A DNA stretch of 64,000 nt from Lottia gigantea (lineage: Eukaryota; Mollusca; Gastropoda; Lottiidae). Positions 12,291 through 24,210 of this stretch are shown in pieces. The notes beneath the pieces are model-generated. The model was not told the DNA's origin. It saw only the letters and a list, made by a program, of their open reading frames with translations, and made no database searches. The stretch is from NCBI RefSeq assembly GCF_000327385.1, contig NW_008710347.1, forward strand, positions 30,720 to 94,719. The letters run 5' to 3'. The first letter of the stretch is position 1. Every line of letters starts with the position of its first letter. A program made the translations under genes and the position numbers.

Positions 12291-13607
12291 AAATATGATC
12301 ACTGTTACATTGATGTGATCACTGTTGTAATGAAATGATCACTGATATAATGAAATCACTGATATAATGAAATCACTGGTGTCAATGTATCAATGTTATA
12401 ATGATATGATAACTGATATAATGATATGATCACTGTTACATTGATGTGATCACTGTTGTAATGAAATGATCACTGATATAATGAAATCACTGATATAATA
12501 TAATGAAATCACTGATATAATGAAATCACTGGTGTCAATGTATCAATGTTATAATGGTATGATCACTGATACAATATGATCACTGTTACATTGATGTGAT
12601 CACTGTTGTAATGAAATGATCACTGATATAATGAAATCACTGATATCATATAATGAAATCACTGATATCACATAATGAAATCACTGATATAATGAAATCA
12701 CTGGTATCAATGTTATAATAATATGATCACTGATACAATATGATCACTGTTACATTGATGTGATCACTGTTGTAATGAAATGATCACTGATATAATGAAA
12801 TCACTGATATAATGAAATCACTGGTGTCAATGTATCAATGTTATAATTATATGATGACTGATATAATGATATGATCACTGTTACATTGATGTGATCACTG
12901 TTGTAATGAAATGATCACTGATATAATGAAATCACTGATATAATATAATGAAATCACTGATATAATGAAATCACTGGTGTCAATGTATCAATTTTATAAT
13001 GATATGATCACTGATGCAATATGATCACTGTTACATTGATGTGATCACTGTTGTAATGAAATGATCACTGATATAATGAAATCACTGATATAATGAAATC
13101 ACCGGTGTCAATGTATCAATGTTATAATGATATGATCACTGATACAATATGATCACTGTTACATTGATGTGATCACTGTTGTAATGAAATGATCACTGAT
13201 ATAATGAAATCACTGATATAATGAAATCACTGGTGTCAATGTATCAATGTTATAATGATATGATGACTGATATAATGATATGATCACTGTTACATTGATG
13301 CGATCACTGTTGTAATGAAATGATCACTGATATAATGAAATCACTGATATAATGAAATCACTGGTGTCAATGTATCAATGTTATAATGATATGATCACTG
13401 ATACAATGATATGATCACTGATATAATGATATGATAACTGTTAGAATGATATGATCACTGATATAATGATATGATCACTGTTGCAATGATATGATCACTG
13501 ATATAATGATATGATAACTGTTAGAATGATATGATCACTGATATAATGATATGATAACTGTTAGAATGATATGATCACTGATATAATGGTATGATAACTG
13601 TTACGGT
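12291..13607. repeat. Higher-order satellite array built on a ~20-bp 'atgatatgatcactgatata' unit
   Basis: A super-unit starts 'atgatcactgttacattgatg' at about 12,295, 12,426, 12,576, 12,740, 12,871, 13,021, 13,149 and 13,280. Spacings are about 131, 150, 164, 131, 150, 128 and 131 bases. Length changes come from gain or loss of 'ataatgaaatcactgat' blocks. After about 13,395 only the simple ~20-base unit continues. The palindrome TGATCA occurs in almost every unit. The array ends about 830 bases before the SLC22 start codon. Confidence 0.9.
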
Positions 13608-14442
13608 AAAAGCGTAAGTGACCTATTTCATGTTTCACTTTTCTGACCTGTGGCATTTTTGACAGTATAAAATTGACTTGTTTGTTCTAAAAAGTTGCAC
13701 AAGATTTATAGTCACCACTACTTTGTTTTTATAATTTTAATGTTCGTCTGGAATGGCATTGCCCGAATATATTAACTCGATCAGGTGCATAATTTCCAAT
13801 TCTGTTTCACTTAACAAGACAGTTATTCAGAGGCAACTCTATGTAATGAAGTACCCGACCTATCGTCACATGACTCTATTTCTGTGGATTTGTCATTCAG
13901 CAATTTGCTCTTTAAGCCGACTCTGAATCTAACTGTTGCATAGCTTCAGCGGACTTCGATCGGAAAACAATTTGTTGATTTTGTGAGTCGTTTTGGGAAA
14001 TTATGAATGCCGTAATTTGGGTGGAGGGATGTGCGTGTGTTTGGCAGGGAGGGGTGTGTCGGGGGGCTTAGAAAAGGTTATTGTTAAAATATTTTGCAGT
14101 GGTCTTTGTAGAAAGCAAATATGTATTCGGAAGCACAAAGCTATGTATAAGTTCAGGCGGAAATACTGTGGCATCCATTATTAATTGGATTTAGCCGTCT
14201 ATATATCGTCTTTATTAGCTGATAAGAGTTCAATGTAAGATGTCAATATATCGGTAATATCTACTCGTGAGAACATTCCCTTTGTACAGACTCGAGTTTT
14301 CTATAATTTTGGTGCATGTGCAGATCCACAAGGTGTACATTTGCATTAACTACATATCAACATTTGATTCATTTGCTTAAGTTTTATTTGCTTTTTTCAT
14401 ATCTTTGATTAAAGACTTTGCTATTTTTCAGAACAAATCAAG
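13608..14442. other. Upstream region of the SLC22 gene
   Basis: No coding exon seen. An acceptor (ctatttttcag) ends at 14,431, twelve bases before the ATG, so a 5' non-coding exon upstream is likely; I could not place it. Confidence 0.4.
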
Positions 14443-17400
14443 ATGTATTTTGATGATATATTAAAACAGATTGGAGAGTTTGGTTTATATCAGAAGAAAT
14501 TATATTTTGTCTTATGTCTTCAACCTGTAGCTTCGGGATTATTACAGTTATTGTCCATTTTTACTCTTGCATCTCCAGACCACAGGTAATAACATCATGG
14601 ATCAATTGACATCGGGATGTCTGATAGTCATCTTGTTGTATCTCGCGATTTTGACCATTATAGTAGTGACGGGTGTCGCGCAAGAATCGGAACACCTGAT
14701 GGTACTTCTCTGTGGAGCTGTCCACAACTCTACAACTTTTAACTTTTACTCCTGGACGAAATTGTACGGATTTGTATTACTCAGATGTCGGAATTCACAA
14801 AGTACACTGGATAAGGCATGGTATTGCTATCATGGAATCTTTCTTGATAAACGACAATTAAGTTTCAGAGTTATAACCACGAGTTATATCTTAATGTGAT
14901 CGAATTGAATATAAACACATAATTTATATGTAATTAAATTGTTGTTGACAGATGTGCTATACCTGGTTATGATAATGATACATTTTCACCTCAAGATGAA
15001 AATCATAGAGAATTAATAAACAGCTCAATACCCGAATCTTCGAAATGTTTCTTACAAAATACTACAATAGATATATATGGTAATATTAGTATTGTTCAAT
15101 ATAAATGTAATTCGTGGGTTTATGATACGACCACATTTACATCAACACTCGTAACGGAGGTAAGTGCATTTAGTTGCATATTTTCAGAAACTTTTTTGAA
15201 AAGTAGAACAAGTGTTAATTTTCCATGGCCAATTGATTTGTGTCTAACAAAATATAATGGATTTAAAATCCATTTGTTGCGCTATGAACTGGTCTTGCAA
15301 GGATGGATTACTATGGCAAATCGATTAAAATGAAATGTTCCTTTAAACGGTTTCGGGTCTGGCATGAAAGGCTGGATTTTCAAGGCTAATCGGAAAACAA
15401 AAAGAAATGAACTTCTGTACCTATTCATTTGCTTCGAACTCAACATGAAGAACCCATTGAACAAACCTTTGTCAAGACAGCAACATCAGTTTGCCCTTTT
15501 TAGATTTTGAGTTGTTCGTGGATCTGTTACATTTACAGCCTGCAACTTGATTGAGTTCGCCATCCTTTTAATTATTTCAGTTTGATCTAGTATGTGATAA
15601 TTCTGTTAAGAAGAGTAATGCTGTTATGTTGCTATTTTTGGGATTGTTAGTGGGATATGGTGTAATGGGGAACGTTGCTGATTTGTGAGTATCTTTAGTA
15701 TTCAAAAATCTAAAACAAAAATGACTTTCTGCACAAAAACATTCTACTGGTCGGTTACTTTTATATTCAAGTCATTAACACTCAATTCCTAAAGAGTTGC
15801 CCTGATTATGAAATTAATTCCTCTGGTATTTTTTTTTTAGTATTGGACGTAAACCATTGATGGTGGTATCCAACTATTTGTGCTGTATCTGTTCATATCT
15901 TACTGTATGGTCACCTAACTATATATTTCTCTTAGCAATGAGATTCTGTATGGGGCTGGGAATGGCGGGTCAATCTCTTGCCATCTATATAATCGGTAAG
16001 CTGGTACGATTTGTAGACCGATTATATCATGAATAAATCAATAAAATGGCGGCTTTGTGTGGATTGGAGAACGTATATTTATTTATAATACTAAGATCAT
16101 AATGTTCTCTTAGATTCCAAAAAAAGCTCAAGTAATTGTAGAAGTTTTCTTAAAATGTGGTCTCGGTTGTAAAAAAAAATTGCTTTCATTCAAAAAGATT
16201 CGCTAACAAACAGAAAAGGGTTTTTATTTTCGAAAAAAAATAGAAAAGAATAACCACTTAAGACTTTTGATCTTTAATTCTATTTTCTAAATTTATATTT
16301 GGTATAAAGGAGTAGAATTAGTTGGACCATCGAAACGAAGATTTACAGGTATTTTAAGTAATTTCTACTGGTGTTTTGGGATGATTTTGATGTCTGTTTT
16401 GGGATATTTCATACGAGATTGGAGATATCTGAGATTAGCAGTATCTGTGTATACTACAGTATTATTAACTTTTGTTTGGTAAGTGACTTCATACTTCCAT
16501 ATCAAGCTATAAACACTGGCACGTAAGATCTGTTCTGGTTTGTTTCCAGTTTCAATAAGAGTAAAGATAGATCAAATGAAATAAAATTGTCGTGGTTAAG
16601 AATCGGGCGGGTGGCGATAGCTGTCAGTCAAAATGTCATGTGATAGTTAAATTCTTAATCATTTAACAATCAAATTTAGCCAAGCGCTTTGGATCTTGAA
16701 ACTGTTATCTTTTATAAAACCCAACACCACAAACGTTGGTGAAATCAAGACCTTGCGGCTTTCTGATAGATCAACATAATATGTTGATCGATTGGAGATA
16801 ATAAAAGTGGTACCATGTAGACCAAATAAGGTCAATGTGGTTTTCCGAAAATCCGCCAGATTGACTAAAATGTCCTAATATGAAAATATTTAGTTTATAA
16901 ATTGGTATTTTTCAGTTTGATACCAGAAAGTCCTCGATGGCTATTAACCAGAGGTTATAATGCCAAGGCTCATGCTCTCATACAAAAAGCAGCAGAAGTC
17001 AATAAAGTTGAACTAGACGACGAAACTTTGAAGAAATTATGTGTCTCAGATAAGGTCACTAAACTCCGGTTTTGGAAAATCTTCACGTCAAAAACATTAT
17101 GTGTTCGAACATTAGTTTGTTACACTTGCTGGTAAGTATCTTTTAACACATATGAGTAATTTGCTCGCTCAAAGGAGTGGAAATTATATATTATACCTTA
17201 ATTTCCTAAAGTAAAAGCCAAAGCAGAAACCTCGAATTCAACAAGAAACGTCAATGTAAAACCTAAGTAAGGTCAAGGGTTGATATGTTTTACCTCGGGG
17301 GTAACTATACAAAACAATCACTCGCAAAGCGCTACATGAAATATATTGCTTTTTAAGTTTTATAATACTATTATTAGCCGTGTTTTTTGCATTGATACTC

Positions 17401-20400
17401 CTGCCCATTTCTTCTACAAACTTCTGAACATGTACATTATTGTCGGCTGATGTATGTACCATAATTGCATCTCAATAATTGATCATACCAGACGATCTAT
17501 ATAGTTAGTTAAGAAATATTAAAAGGATCGTAAAGAGGTTTTCTAAATTTTGTATGTGTATCGGGGACACTGATAGCATCAATTTTCACCATTCTAAGAG
17601 CAATTCCATTAAAACTAAGAGTTTGATGATCGCTATTCGCAAAATATGTTTTTATCACATAAAGCCATTCCCGATTAGTGAAGTCATCAAACACTTAGTT
17701 TTAGTGCAATTGCACTTAGAATGGAATGGAAATACAGACGTCTGATTGGACAGGAGCAAATTGATGCTACCAGTGTCCCCGATACCCATAATAAATTTAG
17801 AAAACCTCTTTACAATCCTTTTAAACATAACTATTTGTTTTTCTCCCATTCTATCATCTTCTGGCTTTAAATTTCTGAAGCTCATCGCACTAATAAAATA
17901 GTTCATCACTATTTGCATATGCATGGTATGGAGACTTCGACCGTAGGTATCGATACGATTACTTTTCATCAACTTTTGTAATGAATTATCTGGACTAAGC
18001 AACATATGTTATGGGCGAGATTTACAGATTCAAAATAACCTCGTTAATATCTTTTATCATCCTATCGTAAATTATTTTTTTCGTTTCTATGATATACATG
18101 TACTTACCTTGCGCATCACTTAGTAACCTATTTAGATGACCGCTATAATTTGTGCCATTTCATCAGAATCACTGGTTAGACAAACGCTGAACTCAGGGCT
18201 TATAGTTGCACTGCATCCTCTTTAACTCCTTCAAGACAAAAACAGTTCTTGCATTTTATTCTCATATACCATCTTGCATTTGTATATCTCGTAGGCAGCT
18301 AGTCAATGCCTGATAATGGTGTTGGAACATTGAGGGTCTGTCTCGTTTTCCATTTATTTTGATCTGGATTCGCCTCTAAATTCATGAACAAAAGAATTTG
18401 ATAGAAAACAGACCCTCAATAATCATAGTATATTACATGTATGTCTATTGCTTTACAGGTTTGCAGCAAGCATTACCTACTTCGGAATAATCTTGAACTT
18501 AGAATTATTGGTTGGTAATATCTATCTCAATCTCTTCGTGGCATCAATTCTAGAAGTCGTTTGTTATCTACTAGTGTTCCTGTTATTGGACAGATTAGGC
18601 AGAAAAAATCTCATGTGTATTTGTATGTTGATGGGAGTGTTATCGCTAACAGCAGCTGTATTTGTTATCATGTACACTCCGGAAAGTAAGAGCCAATCCA
18701 AATTCTATGATTGCACTCTATTTTATGATAAACGCTTTTCTAACGATATTCTAGAATAACATAATGTCACTAATAGACCTGGGATAGATCAATTTATCTA
18801 AATTATATATTTGTTTATAAAAGCATTGGGATTTTGGAACTTTTTACAGTGTAAACTGTAATTTCTATTTCAATCTAATTTTCAACTGTATTCATTTGAA
18901 CTTATATCGATACGTGTTCCATTGGACTCATGAATCTAAAGTCCATAGTTTTCCCAGAGATGTGAAAGAATTGATACATTTTGTACCTTGACTTCAGAGT
19001 GCTACTAGCCTGAAAATCACCAGCTTCGATCACTTTAAAGGGACATTCCGCTTTTTTGTGGGTCAAAAATTGTATTTGCTCAAATTACCCAACTCCAAAA
19101 CTATTTAAAAACATTACGTAAGTTTACTTAAACTTTAAAGTTCGTTATGCTCTTTGGAACTACATGTACTGTATGGATTTGAGTAAAATAAACGCCTAAT
19201 TTTAGAGAAATATTTCTACTTATTCTAAAGGTTTCAAATAATAAAATCGAGCCTTTATAAAGCCAAACACCGAAACTACGTCAAACTGCTTAATTAACAA
19301 TTAACAGTTTTTAATTAACCCTTTTGAAACAAATTCAGTTTTATCAAGTGGATAGATAAACACAGGTATAAATAGTATAAATACTTTCAGTTATGATTTA
19401 AGACGTTTTTGATAATGAACATGTTTTACAAAAAAAAGCGGAATGCCCCTAGGCCAGAAGAAACATCAAATTAAAAGAAGAACAAATTGAGAATAATGTG
19501 GTCAATACGTAGTTATGCAAGACTTTTTTCATTTAACAGTTATCCATCAACCAATTTGTTTATCTCTCGTCTCACCACTATGAGAACCATTTCTAAACAG
19601 GATATAGGTATAATAAATAACGGTAGCCTGTGGGGTCTGATGACGCTCGTTTGTTATGTTGCTGTTAGCTGGATCGACCAGACTAATTCAAGAACATTGC
19701 CACCACAAATTGTTTTATCAGATGTTAAGTCAAACCTAACCTAACCTCTGTGATGCACATGAAAAATAAAGATCACAGCCAGAAGTGATGCAACTGTTTT
19801 TATTGACACAACAACATAAATTGAATTGTTGAATTTACAACAATAAGGCAAATACTACTGATTGACCAGAGGTGGTTTTTGTTTGTCCTTTTACATGTGG
19901 GGCTTGTTTTTCAAATATCATTTGGTGATAGCCCTTAAAAGCTTTTTTAAGTTGTTTAATTTGTTCTTATTTACAGCTGTTTCACTTATTCGCACCATAA
20001 TTTGTTCTAACCCATACAAGCCATCATTTAAAAATTAAAAATTTTATCCTTAAGGTCTCTGTTGAACAGATCATTTGAGTTTTTTTAATACCAATGTGAA
20101 CGTACCAAGTATTGTCAGATATATTGTTTCGTTTTACTATAATTATGTTGAATCAAGATTTCACGTGATTGACCATTGTGATCCAATGAAATTGGCATAG
20201 TTACCAAATCACCAAAAAATAATGGTAGCATTGCTAACTTTCTATCCATTCCATAAAGACTTGATGTTCATTTTACAGCTTTGTTTTTAATTCAATTAAC
20301 ATCTTTCAGATTTGAAATGGTTGATGACAGTATGTGCACTAGTTGGTCAATTTGGTGTAACTTGTGTCTTTGCTATTCTGTGGTTGTATACTGGTGAATT

Positions 20401-21414
20401 GTTTCCAACAGAATTAAGGAATATTGGAACAGGTACAAGTTCAGCCATGGCTCGTGTGGCTTCGTTGGCGGCACCATATTTTGGTCTTATCGTAAGTGTC
20501 AACTTTTTTTTATTTTATCTTGCTGATTCTGAAATCAAAACCTAGACAAAACCATATTTAAATCATTGCAGGCGCTCAAAGGTGATGAAACCTGTACTCA
20601 AGAGGGTCAATATTAAATTAGTGTTTTATGATTCAAAAAATGAACGTCATTTAGGTATTATAAAATGGCTTAACACTGCAGCTCACATATGGAATTAGTG
20701 CATGTCATGAAGATAAATCCTTTACAATTCCTCTGTTGAAACATCTCGAGATGCGCGGAAAGAATTTATAAAAAGATGTCGTCTATTAACATGATTAAAC
20801 CATATACTATCTGATTTTAAAGGCATTCTTCAAAACAAATCCTTGTCATTTGGGTTAATATTAATATAACTTGACCATTTATGTTTTCTTTTCGTTTCAG
20901 AGTAGTTTTTTAACTGGTCCTATGAAAGAAACAGCACCATTTATATTATATGCTGGAGTGTGCTTGGTGGCTTTAATATTAGCATTCTGTTTATTACCAG
21001 ACACCTCAAAGAAACGTCTACCTGAAACTATCCTTGATACTATACATTTTACAGAAGAGTAAGTTAACTCTTTCACTATACAATATATTATGTTCTTCTA
21101 ATAACTATATCTAAAACACATGCCAACTATACATGATGAACACTAGTCAACCTATTATACCATTTCCACAAAAGTGTTCTTCTAAAACTAAAAGGTCTAA
21201 CATAACTTTAATCAACGTCTTGAAATGTGCACGCAGGAGGCGTAAAAAATTGCGGAATTTTCATTTCGCACACGACATCCCAAAAATATTAATCTATCTT
21301 TATTCTGTTTTCTGTAGAAAAAGTATAGAGAGTTTTTGTAGTAGCAGTGAAAGCGGAAGTGGATCAGGAAAAGAATTACTTCCGGTTAAAAAAAATGATA
21401 ATTTGATTATTTGA
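14443..21414 (+). CDS. SLC22-family organic ion transporter, complete (552 aa)
   Basis: Ten exons, all phase-consistent: 14,443-14,585; 14,952-15,159; 15,581-15,684; 15,841-15,995; 16,310-16,478; 16,916-17,131; 18,459-18,685; 20,310-20,491; 20,901-21,058; 21,318-21,414. The protein starts MYFDDILKQIGEFG and TM1 follows. A large extracellular loop (about residues 42-130) has cysteines and N-glycosylation sequons. FDLVCDN precedes TM2, and an ADFIGRKP motif follows it. The central loop carries IPESPRWL (about 262-269), then DRLGRK, and YTGELFPTELRNIGTG in exon 8. This is the standard 12-TM SLC22 layout and the usual length. Known: the family moves organic cations, anions or carnitine-like zwitterions across the plasma membrane; subfamily and substrate cannot be told here. 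The short C-tail has a Ser/Gly-rich run (SSSESGSGSGK). Introns 6 and 7 contain fold-back elements. Confidence 0.93.
17523..17820. mobile_element. TTAA-flanked fold-back MITE in SLC22 intron 6
   Basis: Perfect TTAA on both sides (17,519-17,522 and 17,821-17,824). Terminal inverted repeats of about 65 bases start AAGGATCGTAAAGAGG and end CCTCTTTACAATCCTT. A second inner inverted pair surrounds 'caccattctaag' / 'cttagaatgg'. Same family as 3,251-3,441. Confidence 0.85.
18329..18420. mobile_element. Short inverted-repeat element in SLC22 intron 6
   Basis: 'attgagggtctgt' at the left is matched by 'acagaccctcaat' at the right, 92 bases end to end, with partial arm pairing inside. No clear target duplication. 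It may be a small MITE or a hairpin; it ends about 38 bases before exon 7. Confidence 0.5.
19038..19449. mobile_element. TA-flanked MITE (aagggacattccgc family) in SLC22 intron 7
   Basis: Left end AAGGGACATTCCGCTTTTTT pairs with the right end AAAAAAAGCGGAATGCCCC; flanks are TA on both sides. Close relative of 47,828-48,313 and older 42,376-42,652. No coding capacity. Confidence 0.75.
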
Positions 21415-23079
21415 ACTCTGGAAATGTAATACATAAAGATAGCATCGATAGCACAAAACGATGTTTTTATTGAATGTATTATACAATTTAGGAAAGAGAT
21501 TTGAATTTTTCTATAACTTCTTTGTAACATTTCATCAAAACTCTTTTTAAAAGTGACATTGAAATAAGCATACACTAGTCTAAATACAATATAATATTAT
21601 ATATGAGAGTTTTTGCAAATTATACATTGACTTAAAAGCATGCAAAACCCTTGCAAACTACAACAACTGGAGTTTAGAGAACGTAATTTAATTCAGGGAG
21701 TTAATTTCAAGAAACGCTTTAATGATTCGTGAATGTTACAGAATAAGATTTGTATTCGTTATAGAATACTAGTGCAAACGTTGTCCAGCTTCGTTTTGAA
21801 CACTTTCAAATTGGCATCAACCTGTCTGATCGGGTATGCATATCGAACAGGAAACGATTATCAGAACAATGCATATTGTATTCTTGTAAGTAAGGTCAAA
21901 GTTAGAAAGGTGCATGCTCTGAATACCTCTTAGTATTAATTTTTACAAGTAATATTATATATGAACCTTTTTTATTATATATGAAAATAATTTTCAATAG
22001 TATCTATTTATTATCATTTTTGTGTTCATAACGAATCGCTGGTTATTATTTTATTTTTCATCGTATCTATTTTGCCTGTCATCGAAATTCTGTACTCTGA
22101 TGCTCATCTAAATGCGATTTTTATTATTAGAAATATGTATCGTAATCTGATTGGGTTAATATATTAAAATTATGTTCAAGTTCGAGGACACCTTGACAAA
22201 TCTGTTGCCCCTACTCTACTTCTGGTAGAAACGCCACTGTGGGGGCGCAATCGCTGACTTCGAATATTGATAACGCAGTTAAAAGGTGTTCATACTGTGC
22301 TGCTACTGCGACAGAAAATTGGCTAAAGTGTTTAAGTCTGTATGAGCGTGGTATAAGCTCTCTAGATCACATAAAACCTACACTGACATAATGATAATGA
22401 CATGTTTACTCATGAGTAAATAATAATATTATGATATTGACAATAAAATATAAAATATCATTATTTTATCATAATAATGTATGCTCTATTAAATATGTCA
22501 AGAATTAGAAAAATACAGTACAATGTATATTTCAGTTCAATGCACCCGGTTTGACTGGTGTGAGTGCACATGACTGATTCAGGTCACGGTAAATTATAGA
22601 ATATTTATTATCTATTAGTGCCAAATAGCTGTGATAGTCTTATATGGATGCGGGTGCAACATTTTTCTTATCACAATATAATATTTGTGATCAGATGCCG
22701 CCCTTGACTTTTGAAATTAAATAAATATATTTTCATCAGTTACGTCCCTTGAACTTTTATAATTTATCAGTAAAGTCTCTATTTTGTAGTTTAAAAGTGC
22801 GTTCATATTTTTGGTGGGTTTTTTATTTCGTGTGGCGTCATACAGGGTATGCTTACTCTTCTAGACACTTAATACCACTTATTATTTTGTAATACTTACT
22901 CACTTATGATTAAACTTACTTATGATTGAACTCACTTATAACTGATATACTTCCTCATGTGAAAAGTTCATTAGATGCTACCAATGTTTTGCCGGTATGT
23001 AGTTTAGATTTCGTTTTGATTGTCAGAGCTTGGTTTATTAACTACTAAAAGACATAGAATATAGGGCAGAAAGAAAGAT

Positions 23080-23480
23080 GAAAAAATGAAGTGAAATAGA
23101 GTTTTACATCCTACTTTTCTGCACCATGTTGGCTAATGAAGACGAGCAACGCCATGGAGGATGCAATGAGGGAACTTTTGACAGGACAGCAGCATTAGCC
23201 TGCACTTTTGCGATTTCCAGCTGTCGAGTCTGTAGCACACGTGGCCTCGGTTTATTGTCCCATCCAAACGACTAGACCCTGGACCTTCAGGTTAGCTAAA
23301 TGAAATTAAGATAAAATGAATGGAGTTTTACGTCCTACTTTTCTTTATCATGTTGGCTAATGAAGACGGGCAACGCCATGCAGGGTACAATGAGGGGCAT
23401 TTTGCCAGGACAGCGGCTTTAGCCTGCTCTTTTTCGATTTGTCGAGGGATCTTTAACGTTCAGGTTAGCGAGCAAGCGAC
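23080..23480 (+). repeat. Dispersed repeat family A, two copies head to tail
   Basis: Copy 1 (about 23,085-23,300) and copy 2 (about 23,312-23,475) share 'ggagttttacgtcctacttttct', 'atgttggctaatgaagacg.gcaacgccatg' and 'ggacagc.gc.ttagcctgc'. Fragments of the same family occur near 2,650, 8,880 and (reversed) 35,040. SINE-like in size, but no Pol III boxes were identified. Confidence 0.8.
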
Positions 23481-23854
23481 TAACTCACTTAGAAAGAGAA
23501 CTGTAGATTAGGCTATTCGTAAAGGTGAAAATAGAAGAGATGGACTTATTGGGATACTCTATTACATTGTGAAGTACCAGGTACGCATTGGAACATGTGC
23601 AATGCTTCTGACAACAGTGGTAAGAAGCCTTTATAAGACTGTTTCATTGGTTGAGTTTGGAATATATATTATGAATTTATAATATAAATCGTACGTTGAA
23701 AGTTTTGAATATCGATATGGTCCTAATCCATTGTTTTGAATTGTGTGATTCATTTATGTACAGGTAATAATCCTCTTTGACAGCTGAAGTATGTCTGGAG
23801 GATCTAACCAATACAAAGTAAGAAAAATTTTAATACCTGTTCCATTGCTTTCAA

Positions 23855-23892
23855 GAGTCGGCCCGGTGTCGGCTCTCGCCCCCTAATACCTA
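23855..23892 (+). repeat. SINE tail-like fragment
   Basis: 'cggtgtcggctctcgccccctaatacc' resembles, in the same sense, the distal part of the tRNA-related SINE on the minus strand at 43,145-43,310 ('cggtgtcggctttcactcccttatacc'). Confidence 0.5.
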
Positions 23893-24210
23893 CCAATACA
23901 AAGCCATGATTAGTTCTCTTGGCACTGTCATCAGAAGTATTACCCGGAGGTAACCTTTGTGCCTCTCATTTCAAAGAGCATCCTACAGTCCCATGCTGCG
24001 GTCTTTGCTAACTTCATAGGTAATCTTCTCCTTGACCCCTTGCATTCATTCATTAATACTTATTACAAAACACACGATATACTATTAATTTAAAAAACAC
24101 AAATTATACATATAAATAACATAACATATAAAAAAGCACAAATTAAATATTTAAAAAACACACATTATGTGTCAACTATTATTGGTCAACTGTAATGATT
24201 ATTTTCAAAA

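Larger units (their letters stand above)
21415..24210. other. Intergenic stretch between SLC22 and receptor copy 1
   Basis: Genes converge here. No canonical AATAAA appears close after the SLC22 stop. An AT-rich hairpin lies at about 22,418-22,480 and dispersed repeats at 23,080-23,480; a SINE-tail-like piece is at 23,855-23,892. No coding exon seen. Confidence 0.45.

Noticed and set aside
12291-13607. CRISPR-like array
   Set aside because: Units are contiguous degenerate repeats without unique spacers, in a eukaryotic genome; this is a satellite.
14567-14899. 110-codon plus-strand frame after SLC22 exon 1
   Set aside because: Intron sequence in a different frame; the SLC22 exons on either side join in phase without it.
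22418-22480. AT-rich imperfect palindrome
   Set aside because: Composed mostly of simple A/T words that pair by chance; no target duplication or second copy in the window.
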